Assembly (NCBI GenBank): GCA_004026145.2
Contig: CP034980.1
Location: 11,449,649-11,513,648, forward strand
Length of the DNA: 64,000 nt
Source: Takifugu bimaculatus
Taxonomy: Eukaryota; Chordata; Actinopteri; Tetraodontiformes; Tetraodontidae
Reading direction: 5' to 3'
How positions within the stretch are numbered: position 1 is the first letter of the stretch; each line of letters begins with the position of its first letter. Below, piece after piece: positions 49,560 to 61,690 of the stretch. The notes beneath the pieces are model-generated. The model was not told the origin of the DNA, did not search any database, and was given only the letters and a program-made list of their open reading frames with translations. Both the position numbers and the translations under genes were made by a program.

Positions 49560-50570
49560 TGACTTTTCCCTTCAGGGGTCACCGCAGAGGATCATTGTAA
49601 TCCATCTCTCTCATTCCTCTCCTCCATCCTCTCCTCTATCCTCTCCTCCATCATCTCCTCCATCCTCTCCTCCATCCTCTCCTCTATCCTCTCCTCCTCC
49701 ATCCTCTCCTCCATCCTCTCCTCTATCCTCTCCTCCATCCTCTCCTCTATCCTCTCCTCCATCCTCTCCTCTATCCTCTCTTCTATCCTCTCCTCCATCC
49801 TCTCCTCTATCCTCTCTTCTATCATCTCCTCCATTCTCTCCTCTATCCTCTCCTCCATCCTCTCCTCTATCCTCCCTTCTATCATCTCCTCCATTCTCTC
49901 CTCTATCCTCTCCTCTATCCTCTCCTCTATCCTCTCCTCCATCCTCTCCTCTATCCTCTCTTCTATCATCTCCTCCATTCTCTCCTCTATCCTCTCCTCC
50001 ATCCTCTCCTCTATCCACAGCCTCCGGTACTCTCCGATCCTCTCCTCTATCCTCTCCATCATCCTCCTCCTCGATCATCCGTATCCTCTATCCCTCCCAC
50101 CTCTCCTCATCCTCTCCTCCATCCTCTCCTCCATCCTCTCCTCTATCCTCTCCTCTATCCTCTCCTCCATCCTCTCCTCCATCCTCTCCTCTATCCTCTC
50201 CTCTATCCTCTCCTTTATCCTCTCCTCTATCCTCTCCTCCCACAACTATGTGCACATATTTACTCTGAGGTCATTTTCTAGGCCTCCTAGAGTTCCATCC
50301 TCAGTATCCTTTGACCAGTATATTTACACTCTCTACTCTGGACATGTCCAAACCAACTCAGTCTCTGGCTTAATCTCTAAAACATCAAACATGTGGGTCT
50401 CGCTGACGTACTCATTCTTGTTCCTGCTCATCCTCATTACTCCAAAAGAGCACCTCAAAATCTTCATCTCTTGAGCTCTCAGGGTATCTGTCAAGAGAAC
50501 AACTCCAGGGTTCTCTTGCAAATACCAGTTGAGATACATGATGCTGGCTGTCAGCACAGGCCCCGCTTGT
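49560..50570 (-). mobile_element. Antisense LINE RT C-terminus split by a minisatellite
   Basis: The left flank (GACTTTTCCCTTCAGGGGTC then ACCGCAGAGGATCAT) and right flank (50270-50560) together follow a very common fish LINE end in antisense. On the minus strand the right flank reads EMKILRCSFGVMRMSRNKNE, YVSETHMFDVLEIKPETELV and WTCPE, comparable to the family's EMKMLRW..GVTR.DRIRNE, IRG and RW.GHV blocks. Between the flanks lies the 650-bp CTCCTCTATC-type array. The active-site part of the RT is absent. Confidence 0.6.
49605..50245 (+). repeat. Pyrimidine minisatellite (CTCTCCTCCATC / CTCTCCTCTATC, 12-bp units)
   Basis: About 50 units of 12 bp, each CTCTCCTCCATC or CTCTCCTCTATC, with blocks repeating in larger orders (for example 49790-49850, 49860-49910 and 49950-50010). 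A non-repeat island at 50015-50105 interrupts the array. One strand is almost pure pyrimidine. All lengths are multiples of three, so long frames stay open on both strands. Confidence 0.93.
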
Positions 50571-53500
50571 GGATGTTTGGACCTAGTGCCATGCTCATGG
50601 ACCCTGGTTCTGACAGAAACATGTGCATCAGTGGCCTGCTGGGGGACCGGGTTGCATTCCTTGTCCTAACTGGGGAGATGGAGCAGATAGCATTTTAGTA
50701 ATTGTCTCTCCTTCCCATTGTTATCTGTCACATTTTTAGAACCATTCTATTAACTTACCTACTACTTTACAAATCTGATAGCCCAATCATCAGCATTAGA
50801 TATGCTTTCAGGTGTCAGCACTAACATGGTTTCAATTAAATCTACTCATTTTCAGGTTGGAACACTCACAACAATAATCTTCTCCTACACTGAAATATCA
50901 CACGCTAAAATCTCTCTTGGAGGCAAAACAAATGAAACAAAGTTTCAACTGTAACTGCCGCTAAAATAGCACTGTGCTATTTAAAAGAAAAATCCAAAGC
51001 AGGCAAACCCCTCAAATATAACCTGTGAAAAGCAAATGAAATGAATTTAGTCTAAACTAGCAGTTAGTGTCCCCGTGACACCCGAGTATAATAACGTAGC
51101 CAGCCAGCAACGCACATATCAAACATTTACCCTCCCAGGTTGTTTGTGCAGGCTGTTCAGAGCCTGATCTGAACAGACGGAAGGAGAGCTGCTGGTCAAC
51201 CATCTCAACATGAGAGAGATGGAGCAGATATTACAGAGGTGGTGCATGAGGCTGAGAGAGGAGGAGCGGTGAACACACACATGGCCTGAGAGCTGAGTGT
51301 GAGGACAGATGGGCTTGTGACACATGAGAAATTAGTAGGAGGGCAAACATAAAGACCAGGCTGAAAAAGTTGACGAGGATGAGACAAAAAGAGTGCAGGA
51401 GATAACAGACGCTGATGATGATAATGGAAGTGATTGCAGGACACTTATGGGTGAAAGTGGTTGTTGCTGCAGCACTGAAGGTGGTGATTACAGTTCAAGA
51501 AGCACTGCTCTTATGCCCCTATAGTTTAGAATGGGCAGAACATTCCATGACTGCCATTTCTAGTCATTTCAGAGAGACCAAAGCTGCAGATATCCTGAAA
51601 CAAATGTAACATTGTGGTTTGACCTTTATTCCTCTGGAGGAAACTGAGTGTCTTCGACTGCTCAAGACTTTAAAACCTCATTTTAAGTTCTGCCATATTT
51701 TATCAATGCTCACTGCGTGTACCAGGATTTGCATGCTGTGAACATCAATAAAGCATCGACAAAGTGGACTTTAAAATGATTCCCTGTGTTTGCTGACAAG
51801 GTCAGAATAAAAAAAAAAGAGCAAAATGTCTCACTGAAGCATAAAAACGTATTTTTGATGTTATTCAATCTCTCTAGACTATTTGCTCAAGTTGTCAGTA
51901 TCAAGCTCAGTGTCTCTGAACACACTATCATCCCATAATTCACAACGAAGCTGTTGCTGTTGTTAGATGTAAAGCTGAGATGGGCACTCAGAAATGTCAG
52001 AAGCTTCACCTCTTCAGCAACTTCCACCCTTGATGAGTATAAATAAAAAACCCTCTTATCTGCTTTGAAGCATCTTTCAATTAAAAATGCAGTGAACTGG
52101 CATTTGATGCCCTGATTGGAGCTTCTCCCTCTAAATCTGTTTCTGAATATAAATTCAAATATATATCAATTATATAACCATTCACTAATTCAATATTAAT
52201 GCTTCCCATAAATTTCACGTGCACGCAACCTGGAGTCGGGCTTGCTGAATACACAAGTGCTCTCGGGAGCTGCTGCGTGTGATGGATTACATTTATTGTT
52301 CAGGATGTTTGCTTGGGTAATTTATATTTTTATTTTTAATTTCAATTGTTAAAAGTTCGTCAAGTTAGAAAAAAACAAACAAAACAAACCCAACAATGAA
52401 AATCTCAGCACCCTGGCAACAGCACCTGTTGGTGAACTTTGATAGCACTCTTGTACCTGACCTGTGACCTACTGCACACTCAAATTATCACTTATTACTG
52501 AAGAATATTCAACATGCATTCTCTTATTTTGAAATCACCAGCAATCAACACTAACGTGAAGACTGATATTATGACATCACTAGTTAGTTTATGAGATGAG
52601 GCTTCTCTCGTAGTGACAAACTGCCCATCAGTCTGAGGAAAATGAGCTTTCTTTTGTGTAGTAAAGCTCCTCTAAAGAATTTATTGATGCCATTCATGCT
52701 TATTCCTCAGTAACCAACAGTGGTAGGTGGAAACCAGTGTCATCAAGCTCTTGCTCAAGGCTGTGATGATCCTATTGTGCGCTTATGTTGTTGTTACACC
52801 CTCATTGCTCCATTTGATGAGGATCTCACTCTTTTTAAGGTTATATTTGAGGAAATGAGATGAAACATTGTCATTTTATGGCAGTGAGTGTGAAAGTCAT
52901 CAGTCATTAGTCAACAGAGGCTGAGCCGGATCACCCCCCCAACGCTGCTGTCATTGTGCCACTTCAGCCCGGCCCCTCTTCCACAGCTGAGTATGTAATC
53001 AGCTGCAATATTTACTGTAAAAATAGCGCAATTAAAACGAAACTGCTGGATCTACGGTGGTGTAGTGAAACCTGTACAGGGACAGAAAGAATCAACACTT
53101 CTCCAAACATTTTCTAGCCTGTTTATCCTCTGAGTGGTCTAAATTGATTAGAGGAGGGGGCTCATTATCCTACTGCAGTCAGCTATTAGAGAGCGATGAG
53201 GAGGTCCTGGCGTCAATAGTGGTAGCTTTTATAGTATGGCAATCCTTTTAAATATGCAAGCAAACATGCACTTTCGCATGTCATTTTCACACATGAGTTC
53301 TCAATCTGCTTTGAGGTCTGAACAATCGCAGTAAACAACGTGATGGCCGAGGACTTCTCCCGCTGCTTCGGCTCATCTGGGCTAATCGATAGGTTGCTCC
53401 CCTCTGCGCTCACCTCGCTAAATGGGACCGTCATTTACTTCACTATTGATTTACTCGTGACAAGAATAAGAGAACATTCAAATCAGTGCACGCAAAAACA

Positions 53501-54935
53501 AATACCGTCCCCGTAGTAATTATAGCAACCTCTGCTGTGAGTGTTTGCACAACTGCAGGCTTGGGACACAACAGTAATGTCTTCCTCAGCTCCCCCTCAG
53601 TAGTCAGTGAATTGAGATTACAAAATAAGGCACACCATCTTTAAAGTGCTTTTGGTTGGATTTGGTCGAGTACTAATGTAAGCTCACATCTGCAGGGACC
53701 GCGAGAGTCAACCACACTGATTCCTGGTTTGTCTGTGTCAGCCAGCAAATGAGACTGCAATTCTGCATCTACATATAAGTGACTTGCATGTATAATCTCT
53801 CCTGATTCTGTTGTCACACATGATATCCAGTCTCCAACGTGAGGGTTAGGGTGAGGCTGTGGAGCTGACTTAGAAAAACCAAATAAAACAGATTTAATCA
53901 AATGTAATTGTAAAGTTCTTGAGAACACCAAGCCATGCTCTTTGCTAAACCACCTCACTGACATCACAGTGAAAAGCTGCAGCCTCTGTGCAAACTTGTG
54001 TGTCAGGAAAAGTGGAGAAAAAAGTACAAAGTGAAAATAAAAAGGTGTTTTCACCATTAAATAAGTTACATACAAATGTGTATATGCATACATAGATTAT
54101 CCTGTTTAGCCTTTATAAATTAGGCAAGAGACATATTTGTACTATTACTATCAAGCTGCAGGGGGCACTAGTGTATCAATGAAGACCTCTCACTGGCTGT
54201 CGTTACCTCAGTAACAGTCATGAACTAAACAAATTAAGATAACAGCCACCCATCCCCCAAAGAGGAAGGAAGTGTCAGAGCCTGTCAGACTAATAGCACC
54301 GCTGATGATTGACACCCCTGGTGTAATAAAAGCACGTACTGTCGTCATGGTTACCCTGAGGAAAATGTAACATATGACTGGTTGGGTATGATTGGATGGG
54401 TAAAGACCCGTGGGTCAGTTATTTCCTTCCCATCAAAGCTCAAACACCAAAGACATGTTTGTGGCGTTGCTGTTTGATGGGTCACACGTGTCACAAATGT
54501 GCACCAAAAGTTCTTGGAGAGAGGTAATGTTCAAAACAGCAAGCAAAATTAACCATCAATCTATAGTTGGCACAATAGCTCACTAAAAGCAGACAACATA
54601 CATACATATTATATATCAATCACATCCTGAAACGGTTGAAATGATGAAGGTTACCTTCACCGTACCTGATGCATTAGTGCACAAGGCATCATGGGTAACC
54701 TGCCAATTTCTAAATGCACATTCAATGAGAAGAGAGAAGAGATTTTATAAAAATGTATGCGGCTAAATAAACTGTTTTTCACGAGGGAAGGTCTGAGATG
54801 CTGCTGTAGCATATTCTGACATCACTGCTGAATGAAGTCATTTGGTGCTGAATTCAGAACAATCTAGATGATCAGTCAAAGTAAGCAATGTGGTAATAAC
54901 TTTTGATTCATAGAATTCTAAGCACAAAGGTAATT
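50571..54935. other. Non-coding DNA
   Basis: No gene seen. The minus-strand frame at 53641-54093 (150 codons) shows no known domain and has no splice-compatible partner. Confidence 0.4.
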
Positions 54936-54938
54936 AAT

Positions 54939-55975
54939 CCAAGGTCACTTTCTTTGTCAACTGGACTGTTTTTTTTCTCTTTTTAAGATGTTTCGCCTTC
55001 TATCCTGAAGGCTTCTTCAGTTCTGAACGCTGGGGACAGAGCTTGAAAATATAGCCCTTGTGGACCATTAGCATGCTAATGATCTGGGTGGTCAATCAAT
55101 CAATCTTTCAATCAATCTTTATTTATATAGCGTCTGTTACAATCAAAAGAGAGTTGTTGGTGGAGTCCTTGGTCGGGTCGTTCACCTAGTTTCTGTTGAG
55201 GTGTCTCCCCTTTGTCTGCTGGATCACATGGCGGTGAGTCTCCAGGTCTCCTGGAATGGTGTGAACATTTGGTTTGTTGTTGGAAGGAGTGGAGGACTGC
55301 ATTGTATGTTGGTGATAGGAAGTGCCTCAGCCCACCACCTCTGTTTAAGGATGGTTTTTCCAATTTGACATGGATAGCTTCCTTGACACCCCTCTCAAAC
55401 CAGCGGTCTTCTCTGGCCAGTATCCGTACTTGGCTGTCCTCGAAGGAGTGCCCACTCTCCTTTAAGTGTAAGTGGACTGCTGAATCCTGACCCGAAGAGG
55501 TGGCACGTCTGTGTTGTGCCATTCTTCTGTGGAGAGGTTGCTTGGTTTCACCAATGTCCAGTTCTTTGCATTCCTCCTGGCACTGTATAGCATAAACAAC
55601 ATTACATTGTTTATGTCTCGGTGTCTTGTCCTTCGGGTGTACCAGCCTCTGTCTGAGAGTGTTGCTTGGTTTAAACTGAACCTACCGGTGTCGTGTTTCT
55701 GGAGGATCCTCCTAAATTTCTCAGAGACCCTGGACAGATAAGGGATCGAAATGCTGTGGTGTTTGTTTCTCTGCTCTTCTTTGCTGGGGTCTCATTTTTT
55801 TTGAGGAAACACAAGGGCTATATTTTCAAGCTCTATCCCCAGCGATTTCAGAACTGAAAACGCCTTCTGCATAGAAGGCGAAACGTCTTCAAAAGAGAAG
55901 AAAAACTATCCAGTTGACACAGAAAACTACCTTGGATAACTATGACCTGGATGACTGAGAATCTACACAGACAAA
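54939..55975 (-). mobile_element. Penelope-like retroelement fragment with inverted terminal repeats
   Basis: On the minus strand, blocks typical of the GIY-YIG-type C-terminus of fish Penelope-like elements appear. Phrases like KFRRILQKHDTG, AQHRRATSSGQDSAVHLHLK and SGHSFEDSQVRILAREDRWF are followed by ERGVKEAIHVKLEKPSLNR, GGGLRHFLSPTYN and AVLHS. The upstream GIY-YIG part (about 55520-55790) is in broken frames. Two related segments, 54939-55062 and 55809-55936, are inverted copies of each other (both carry GGCGAAAC and GGGCTATATTTTCAAGCTCT on opposite strands). The right end then reads GACCTGGATGACTGAGAATC, the usual terminus. RT is missing. Confidence 0.75.
55092..55149 (+). repeat. Interspersed repeat copy C
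   Basis: A short copy of the CAATCTTTATTTATATAGCG family, inserted between the left inverted repeat and the Penelope-like coding part. It supplies the artificial tail of that open frame. Confidence 0.7.
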
Positions 55976-57300
55976 GGCAATTAACACTAATGTTGATCCT
56001 AATATTTCCAGTTTTGTACAGAAACCTTTTAAAGCCTCTCATACAATTTCATACCCACTCACTTTTAAGCTTCTAGCATACTTAAAGTTGAATATATTCA
56101 TTATTCATTCTGTTGTTAAAATCATGAAAGATTCAAGTGGTTCATATGAAAAACAATTGGTGATGTGCCTCAGTGGGTTATGCTGTATTTGGGGTACCTG
56201 AGCTGTCTGCTCTGGACCAAATACAAAAGCTTCCCAATGGAAAATGTCAGAACAACTTATTTGCAATTATAAACGTTCAAGCAACAACCTTTTCTCGCAG
56301 GTACTAAATACAATCATTCAGATTTGTTTTACTGGTTAAAAATTCAGTTTTGGTTTGGTTTTGGTCAGTTTTGAGTCTGAGAAAATAAACTCAGGAGCCT
56401 CCACATCAGTATGGACAAAGAGACAGCGGCTGCAGCTCTCAATCAAACAGACTCAACACTACAGCGAAGTCCAATGACTGATGGTTTTAGACTGTGTCTC
56501 TGGTGAATATATTAGCATAACGCCGTCTTTAAAATACGCCAAAGGCACAGAGCGTTCCCCAGACATTTATTCTAACAATCACGCAGCCTAATGTCACTCC
56601 TTGGAAATCTTTCATAGTTGAGGGGGGAAAAGGTGTGAATAACACAAAATCTGAGAGAATAAGAAGAGCAGGGGAAGAGATTAGGACTGAGTTCACACCT
56701 AGTGTCAGCTAAAAGTCTTATCAAAGTTACGTGGATGTTTTTGCTGTGTGGCTGAAGATACAGACAAACCCAAGTGTGTAAACTGCACAAAAACAAAGAC
56801 ACATTTTAGCTCGGTAGCTTTTTTTCCAGCTGTCTGCAGCATTAAACAGGCCTATTAATCAATCACAGCCCACCTTCAGATCAAAGGTGACAGGTCACTG
56901 ATAACAGAGTTGTGGCTGCAGTGACTGGAATATAATTGACTTGTCGGTCTTGAAGATGAACATTAAAACTATCCGGAGAGAAATGGACAAGTCAGTATGA
57001 CAGTAGAAAGAAATGCGAGACCATTAGGAATGTCACCACTGAGGGATTACGACAGCAGAGGGGAAATTCGGAGGGCGAGGCACTTTGTTTTCCCTCCTAT
57101 ATATGTGACACCAAAGTAACAAGGAGTAATGACATAATGACAGCCTCCCTTACTTAAATATAGGCGGGGGGGGGGGTGTGAAAACAACACAGTTGATTGT
57201 TGAGGGGATGTTTTTTATTTTGTTTTTAAAGATAGGGAGTGTTTGAATATTACTAGGCAAGGTCACCGGATCACCAGGAAAGACAATTACAGGAAGTGAC
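55976..57300. other. Non-coding DNA
   Basis: No gene seen. A poly-G run lies at 57164-57176. The 56820-57000 part has balanced base composition and few simple repeats and is a candidate conserved element. Confidence 0.35.
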
Positions 57301-57301
57301 A

Positions 57302-57405
57302 CCATGCGTGGTGGTTAGCACTGTTGCCTGGCAGCCATCCCCCGTTACAGCAGGCCTTTCTGTGCTGAGTTCATATGCTCGCTCTGTGCATGTGTGGCTT
57401 TAGTT
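57302..57405 (+). repeat. Diverged tRNA-headed SINE
   Basis: GCGTGGTGGTTAGCACTGTT, then GCCTGGCAGC, and later GGCCTTTCTGTGCTGAGTT followed by TATGCTCGCTCTGTGCATG, follow the head of a common fish SINE (GTGGTTAGCACTGT, then GGCCTTTCTGTG, then GAGTTTGCATG). The B-box part has lost the GGTTCGA core, so it is not a working tRNA-like promoter. Confidence 0.5.
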
Positions 57406-58815
57406 TTGCAAAACAAATAATTTAATTAAAATAATTCAATCCACAGGTGCTCTGGCAATTAGAATCCTTTTGGTTCTCACACCTGGTAACTGTCTTCACT
57501 AGCAGATAAAGGTGCTGCCTTCTATACAAGGATCCTTTTTTCATTCTCTGAGAAGCAGTCAAAGGAGTAAACGGCAGCCCACGTTATTACCGCTGCCATG
57601 AGGTTACGTGGTTTGTTTATTTGTCTGTCTAGTTGTAACATAATGGAATATGTTAAAAATTGATTTTTCTCAAAAAATTCAGGAAATGTTGATTATCAGC
57701 CAAGGAAAAGCAGATTGAATTTTTGTGCTTTGTTCTGGATTCTGGAAAGACTTTGACCTTTGATCTTCCAGGGTTGTGATCATAAAGCAACCCGCTGTGT
57801 CATGTAACCTTGTCTTGCTATTTTCAATAAACAGCACCATAAATAGATCACCTCATTTATTAATGCGCCTAGTTTATTGAAGACATCTGGAGAACTCCTG
57901 GAGCTCAGATGATCATGACCATTTGCTTGGACGAAGAGCGTAATCAAGCAGAAAATGTGATACGCTTGAGCCAGAGCTGTGGACAGCTTTGTCTTTTCTT
58001 TTGGCGACAGCAAGTCATATTTTGCAAATTGAATATTGTGCAGCCCGTGAACGTTGTAGATGTGATGACTGGGAAATTTCTGAAGTCTTATTTGATTTCT
58101 CTTTTGATTCAATCTAGTTTTGTATTAGAGTATATATGATCGCTGACAAAACCTTGAGAAAGAACAGCTCCTGCACACTCTTGTGGTCCGTGGAACTCGT
58201 CCCTGCTACACTTTTGTGTTTTCATTTCATCTTATACTCTTGGTGGGTTAGACTGGCCTCTGCCTGGATGATGGTGGTAATTTGAGTGTCAATTCTGCCA
58301 TCATTCCTGGATTTTCTTGCAAAGGCCCTATATTAAGGCTCTACTGGCAATAGATCAATTTAAAAAATGTAAACACAGCTTTACTAGTACTGACAGGATG
58401 TATTAGTGTATGCTACTTTAATCCCATCATCGGACACCTAGAGTCCTCACAAAAGGACTATAAAGAAATAACACTAGTGGCGTACAACTGGAGGCCTCAT
58501 CAAACTTTATTCTGTAACTCTGCTAATTTTGTGCTGTCACCTGGGTTTGCCCCATCCACAACTGCTAGCTTACCCTTCTGTCACTGTATGCCTGGTTAAC
58601 CAGCAACTATTTGCCAGTCTGGAAACTGAAGTCGAATGGGATCATAGCGCCTCTGAGATCAAACAAGATGGCAAATTCACGCTCATCGCTGATATTCCTG
58701 TTTTCTATTTTACCCACTGTGTTATGCCTCTTGATCTTGATCCATGTCCACCAATGAGGCTAAAGCCCATCAGAGTCACCTGCTGGCAAAACCCAAAGAG
58801 ACAGAATTCTATTCA
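57406..58815. other. Non-coding DNA
   Basis: No gene seen; small frames only, none with a recognisable domain. Confidence 0.4.
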
Positions 58816-58817
58816 TG

Positions 58818-58913
58818 ATTATTTATGTATTGCCTGTTACTATTGCAATGGTCTCGAGGTGCTTTACAGAATCCCAGGGACCTGACCACCAACAACCAAC
58901 AGTGGCAAGGAAA
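58818..58913 (+). repeat. Interspersed repeat copy D
   Basis: A diverged copy of the same family as A-C: TTTATGTATTGCCTGTTACT, then AGGTGCTTTACAGAATCCCA and CAACAGTGGCAAGGAAAA. Confidence 0.6.
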
Positions 58914-60650
58914 AAAAGAGGCACATGGGGCGGGGGATGGGGGGGATTGCACAAATACATCAATTATAATAGACTATCAATAAAAGACATGAGCGGGTCA
59001 ATGGGGTCAAAGGGTGACAGATCACCTGTTGAAGGATACAGAGAGATGTGGAGGAGGGGGAAAATGTGTTAATGACATTATCACTGACTTACAAGGGACC
59101 TTTGACCTTTAACAAAGCCTTTTAATGATTTTGAATTAGATCACACCAAGCACATAACAATGAATTATTTACATATTTACACCCCAACCACCATGAAAAT
59201 AACCGTTAAAACATCGAGGATCAATGAATAAGGGCCTCTTGTGCAGAGTATAGCTCCCACCCCCAGATAGCAACAAATCGATCCACGTTGTCTATAAGTT
59301 TATAATGATTATAGACAAGCAGCCGCCGGAGAGAAAAGGAGATGGGAGGAGAGGAGAGGAGAGGAGAGGAGAGGAGAGGAGAGGAGAGGAGAGGAGAGGA
59401 GAGGAAAGGAGGGTGAGGCATGAACCAGCAGAACTGCTACCAAACTTAGTAACATACAGCAGGCAGCACAAGGACAGTGGATTTACTGTCACCACTTTGG
59501 GAGAACAGTCGGTCGTGTAAATGCCAGGAACGTGACAACGGTCGACGTGTAACTCTGTATTAGACTAGAGGAAAGGAAACCTCAAAACAAATCTGGAAAC
59601 CAACTACAGCACCCAAACAGTCTGAGTGGCTGACAACACAACTCATCATGGGTCCAGATCAAAGAACCCGATAAGCATCCATAGAACTGGCCTTTAATGC
59701 ATTTATCAAAAGGTCAACAGGCTTTAATATTTCCAGCGTATATCTCTCTTCTTTTTCACATTGTTGACAGTAGCTAATGCCAGCGACGCTGGAGGACGCT
59801 GTGAAGTTATGAATGATTTATTTGTTTTAATTTTCACAGTGTTTCACAAAAAGATAAAGGTGATCGTTTCATCAGTTTGAAGCGTGGTGATTTCACGAGC
59901 GAGTAGACACATTGATCATTGTAACGTTGCAACATTAGGCCACCATAATCGTCAACCATGTAAGAGTAAAACAGATAAAGCTGTTCTGTCTGATACACTC
60001 ACATTCAGCTATTATGTGAAGTTGTTGCCTATCGAGTACGATTGATCTCTAATTAAAAAACAACCAACCCTGAATTGGCAAGAAGAGAGTTGTTTTCAGA
60101 GTCAGGACCTATGTAGAACTGTGTTAGCCACTATGGTTCCTGCTCCAGGAAAAAGGTGTTTGGCTTCCCTTTGCAGACATTTCTCAATCAAGTTATGTAG
60201 AATAGGTTTTTATTATAAGCTGACATTTTGCATGTGTCTCATTACTTTATCTACAAAATATTAGTCTACCACTTTATTTTGATTAATCTGTTCATTAAAG
60301 GTTGATTTCCAAAAATATTCCTCTGATTTCCAGCTCTGTCCTAACTGGAAGAGCTCTTTTCCTTTCTTTGCCAGTTTTTTTTTACATATCCTTTAGGATT
60401 TAGTTTTTTTTTTTAAATAGATCTTTGGTTTAGAGACTATAATCAGCAAAATTGGCAGTGACGGTTCATAGAATCGAGTTCCACATAAAGTTTGCGCTGT
60501 TTAATAATACATAAGAATATGAATGAATTCTTCACCCGGCAGATCTTCTTCCTGCTGGTTCTCAAACTTTAAAGAGAAAAATGAAAGAATTGCAGAATTA
60601 AATAACATTGGTAAGGAAAAAAGAAAAGAAGATTAGAGAGCAAACTATGG
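58914..60650. other. Non-coding DNA with a purine microsatellite
   Basis: No gene seen. The (GGAGA)n tract at 59346-59410 is listed separately. Confidence 0.4.
59346..59410 (+). repeat. (GGAGA)n microsatellite
   Basis: About 12 GGAGA units, the same motif as at 34.6 kb and, in antisense, 61.55 kb. Confidence 0.95.
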
Positions 60651-60654
60651 CACG

Positions 60655-60927
60655 TTACACAAGCTGAGCAGGATTTTGGTAAAAATCTCTAAAGGTAGAA
60701 TGGAGAGGGGGGGCTTTAGCTACCACACCTCCCTGCTGTGGAACCAGCTCCCTGTCCAGGTACGGGAGGCTGACTCCATCTCTAATTTTAAAATTAGATT
60801 TAAAACATTCCTCTTTGAAAAAGCTTATTGTTACTAATTCTGTAGTTCCAGTTACTATCATAGACAGACAAACTATTATACTTAGGGGGTCGTCTAATCA
60901 TTAGGTCACATCTTAGCTATGCTGTTA
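60655..60927 (+). mobile_element. 3' end of a Rex1/L2/CR1-type LINE (left part)
   Basis: On the plus strand the frame reads SLLWNQLPVQVREADSISNF then KIRFKTFLFEKAY, followed by a stop. This is the usual C-terminus of Rex1/L2/CR1 RTs (LWN.LP..IR...SL..FK..LK..LF). The 3' UTR begins after 60837 and is cut at 60926 by the DNA transposon described next. It resumes at 61479 and includes a CTCCT tract. Confidence 0.65.
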
Positions 60928-61476
60928 CAGTGATCCCTCGTTTATCGCGGGAGTTGCGTTCCAAAAATAACACGTGAAAAGTGAAATCCGTGAAGTAGTC
61001 AGCTTTATTTTTTTTTTTTATTTTACAATGCAATACTGAACTATAGAATGAAACCAAAAATCAAAACCTGTTTTAAAGCCCAAAATTTGTTTAAAACAAT
61101 AATTTTAATCTAGTAATACAAGGTTGGAAACATTGTCACTCGCGTATTTCACAGTCCCAGCTGTGCCTCTTCGTCCTGACTCCGCTCCGCTGGAGCGTCT
61201 GTTTCTACTGAAGGCGCAGGAGTCTTTCTCCGAGAGAAGAACATTGTTATGGGTAGTTGTTGGCGCTCTTTCTTTTTCTGAGCAAGAAGATTTTTATAAA
61301 CGGATATGCCACCTTCGATTATATTTGAGAACTGCAATGAACGACTCATCAAAGGGTCCCATTCTTGTGCCGTGCGCTGAAGTTCAGTGGCCATTCTCAC
61401 CATGGTTGCTAAGCGAAAAAATCCGTGAAGCAGCGAAGCCGTGAAAGATGAAACGCGATATAGCGAGGGATCACTG
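60928..61476 (-). mobile_element. Pogo/Tigger-like DNA transposon, 549 bp, nested in the LINE tail
   Basis: Terminal inverted repeats start CAGTGATCCCTCG at 60928 and end CGAGGGATCACTG at 61476. TA at 60926-60927 and at 61477-61478 is the target duplication typical of Tc1/mariner/pogo insertions. The TIRs also share further TCGCG-type phrases inward. On the minus strand a frame (about 61440-61149) reads NIIEGGISVYKNLLAQKKKE, then LPITMFFSRRKTPAPS and a stop. This resembles the C-terminus of Tigger/pogo transposases, where a Lys-rich linker leads to an ITxFF motif. The rest of the transposase is deleted. Confidence 0.8.
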
Positions 61477-61478
61477 TA

Positions 61479-61690
61479 TAGGTCAAGGCTACCGGGGTCC
61501 GAAAACATGATCACCTGACAGGCCTCTGTCACCCCACTGGGAAATGGTCTCCTCTCCTCTCCTCTCCTCTCCTCTCCTCTCCTCTCCTCTATATCCATCT
61601 ACAGGTATCACCACCTTTATAGGTGTATGCTGGCCTGCTGACCTCCGACCCTGCTGACCCACTCTACTCTTATACCAGCAGCTTGTACTA
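61479..61690 (+). mobile_element. LINE 3' UTR continuing after the nested transposon
   Basis: Begins GTCAAGGCTACCGGGGTCC and holds a (CTCCT)n tract (61550-61590), followed by ATATCCATCTACAGGTAT and CTTGTACTATTAATGTAT. Joined to 60655-60925, this gives one LINE 3' end interrupted by the 549-bp element. Confidence 0.5.
61550..61590 (+). repeat. (CTCCT)n microsatellite
   Basis: About 8 CTCCT units, the complement of GGAGA-type tracts at 34.6 and 59.35 kb. Confidence 0.95.

Larger units (their letters stand above)
41580..49560. other. Long non-coding stretch
   Basis: No gene seen. It contains a (TC)n(AC)n tract (41898-41978), a poly-T (43798-43807), a poly-A (45653-45674), a short tandem of TTAATAACATATA (43668-43704) and a G-run motif (48203-48227). 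The part at 42100-42960 may be a remnant of a non-autonomous relative of the transposon at 39.7 kb, judged only by resemblance of short phrases. Confidence 0.4.

Noticed and set aside
49462..50268. Plus-strand 268-codon Ser/Pro frame
   Set aside because: It is a translation of the pyrimidine minisatellite; open only because unit length is a multiple of three.
53641..54093. Minus-strand 150-codon frame
   Set aside because: No family features, and composition is like surrounding non-coding DNA.
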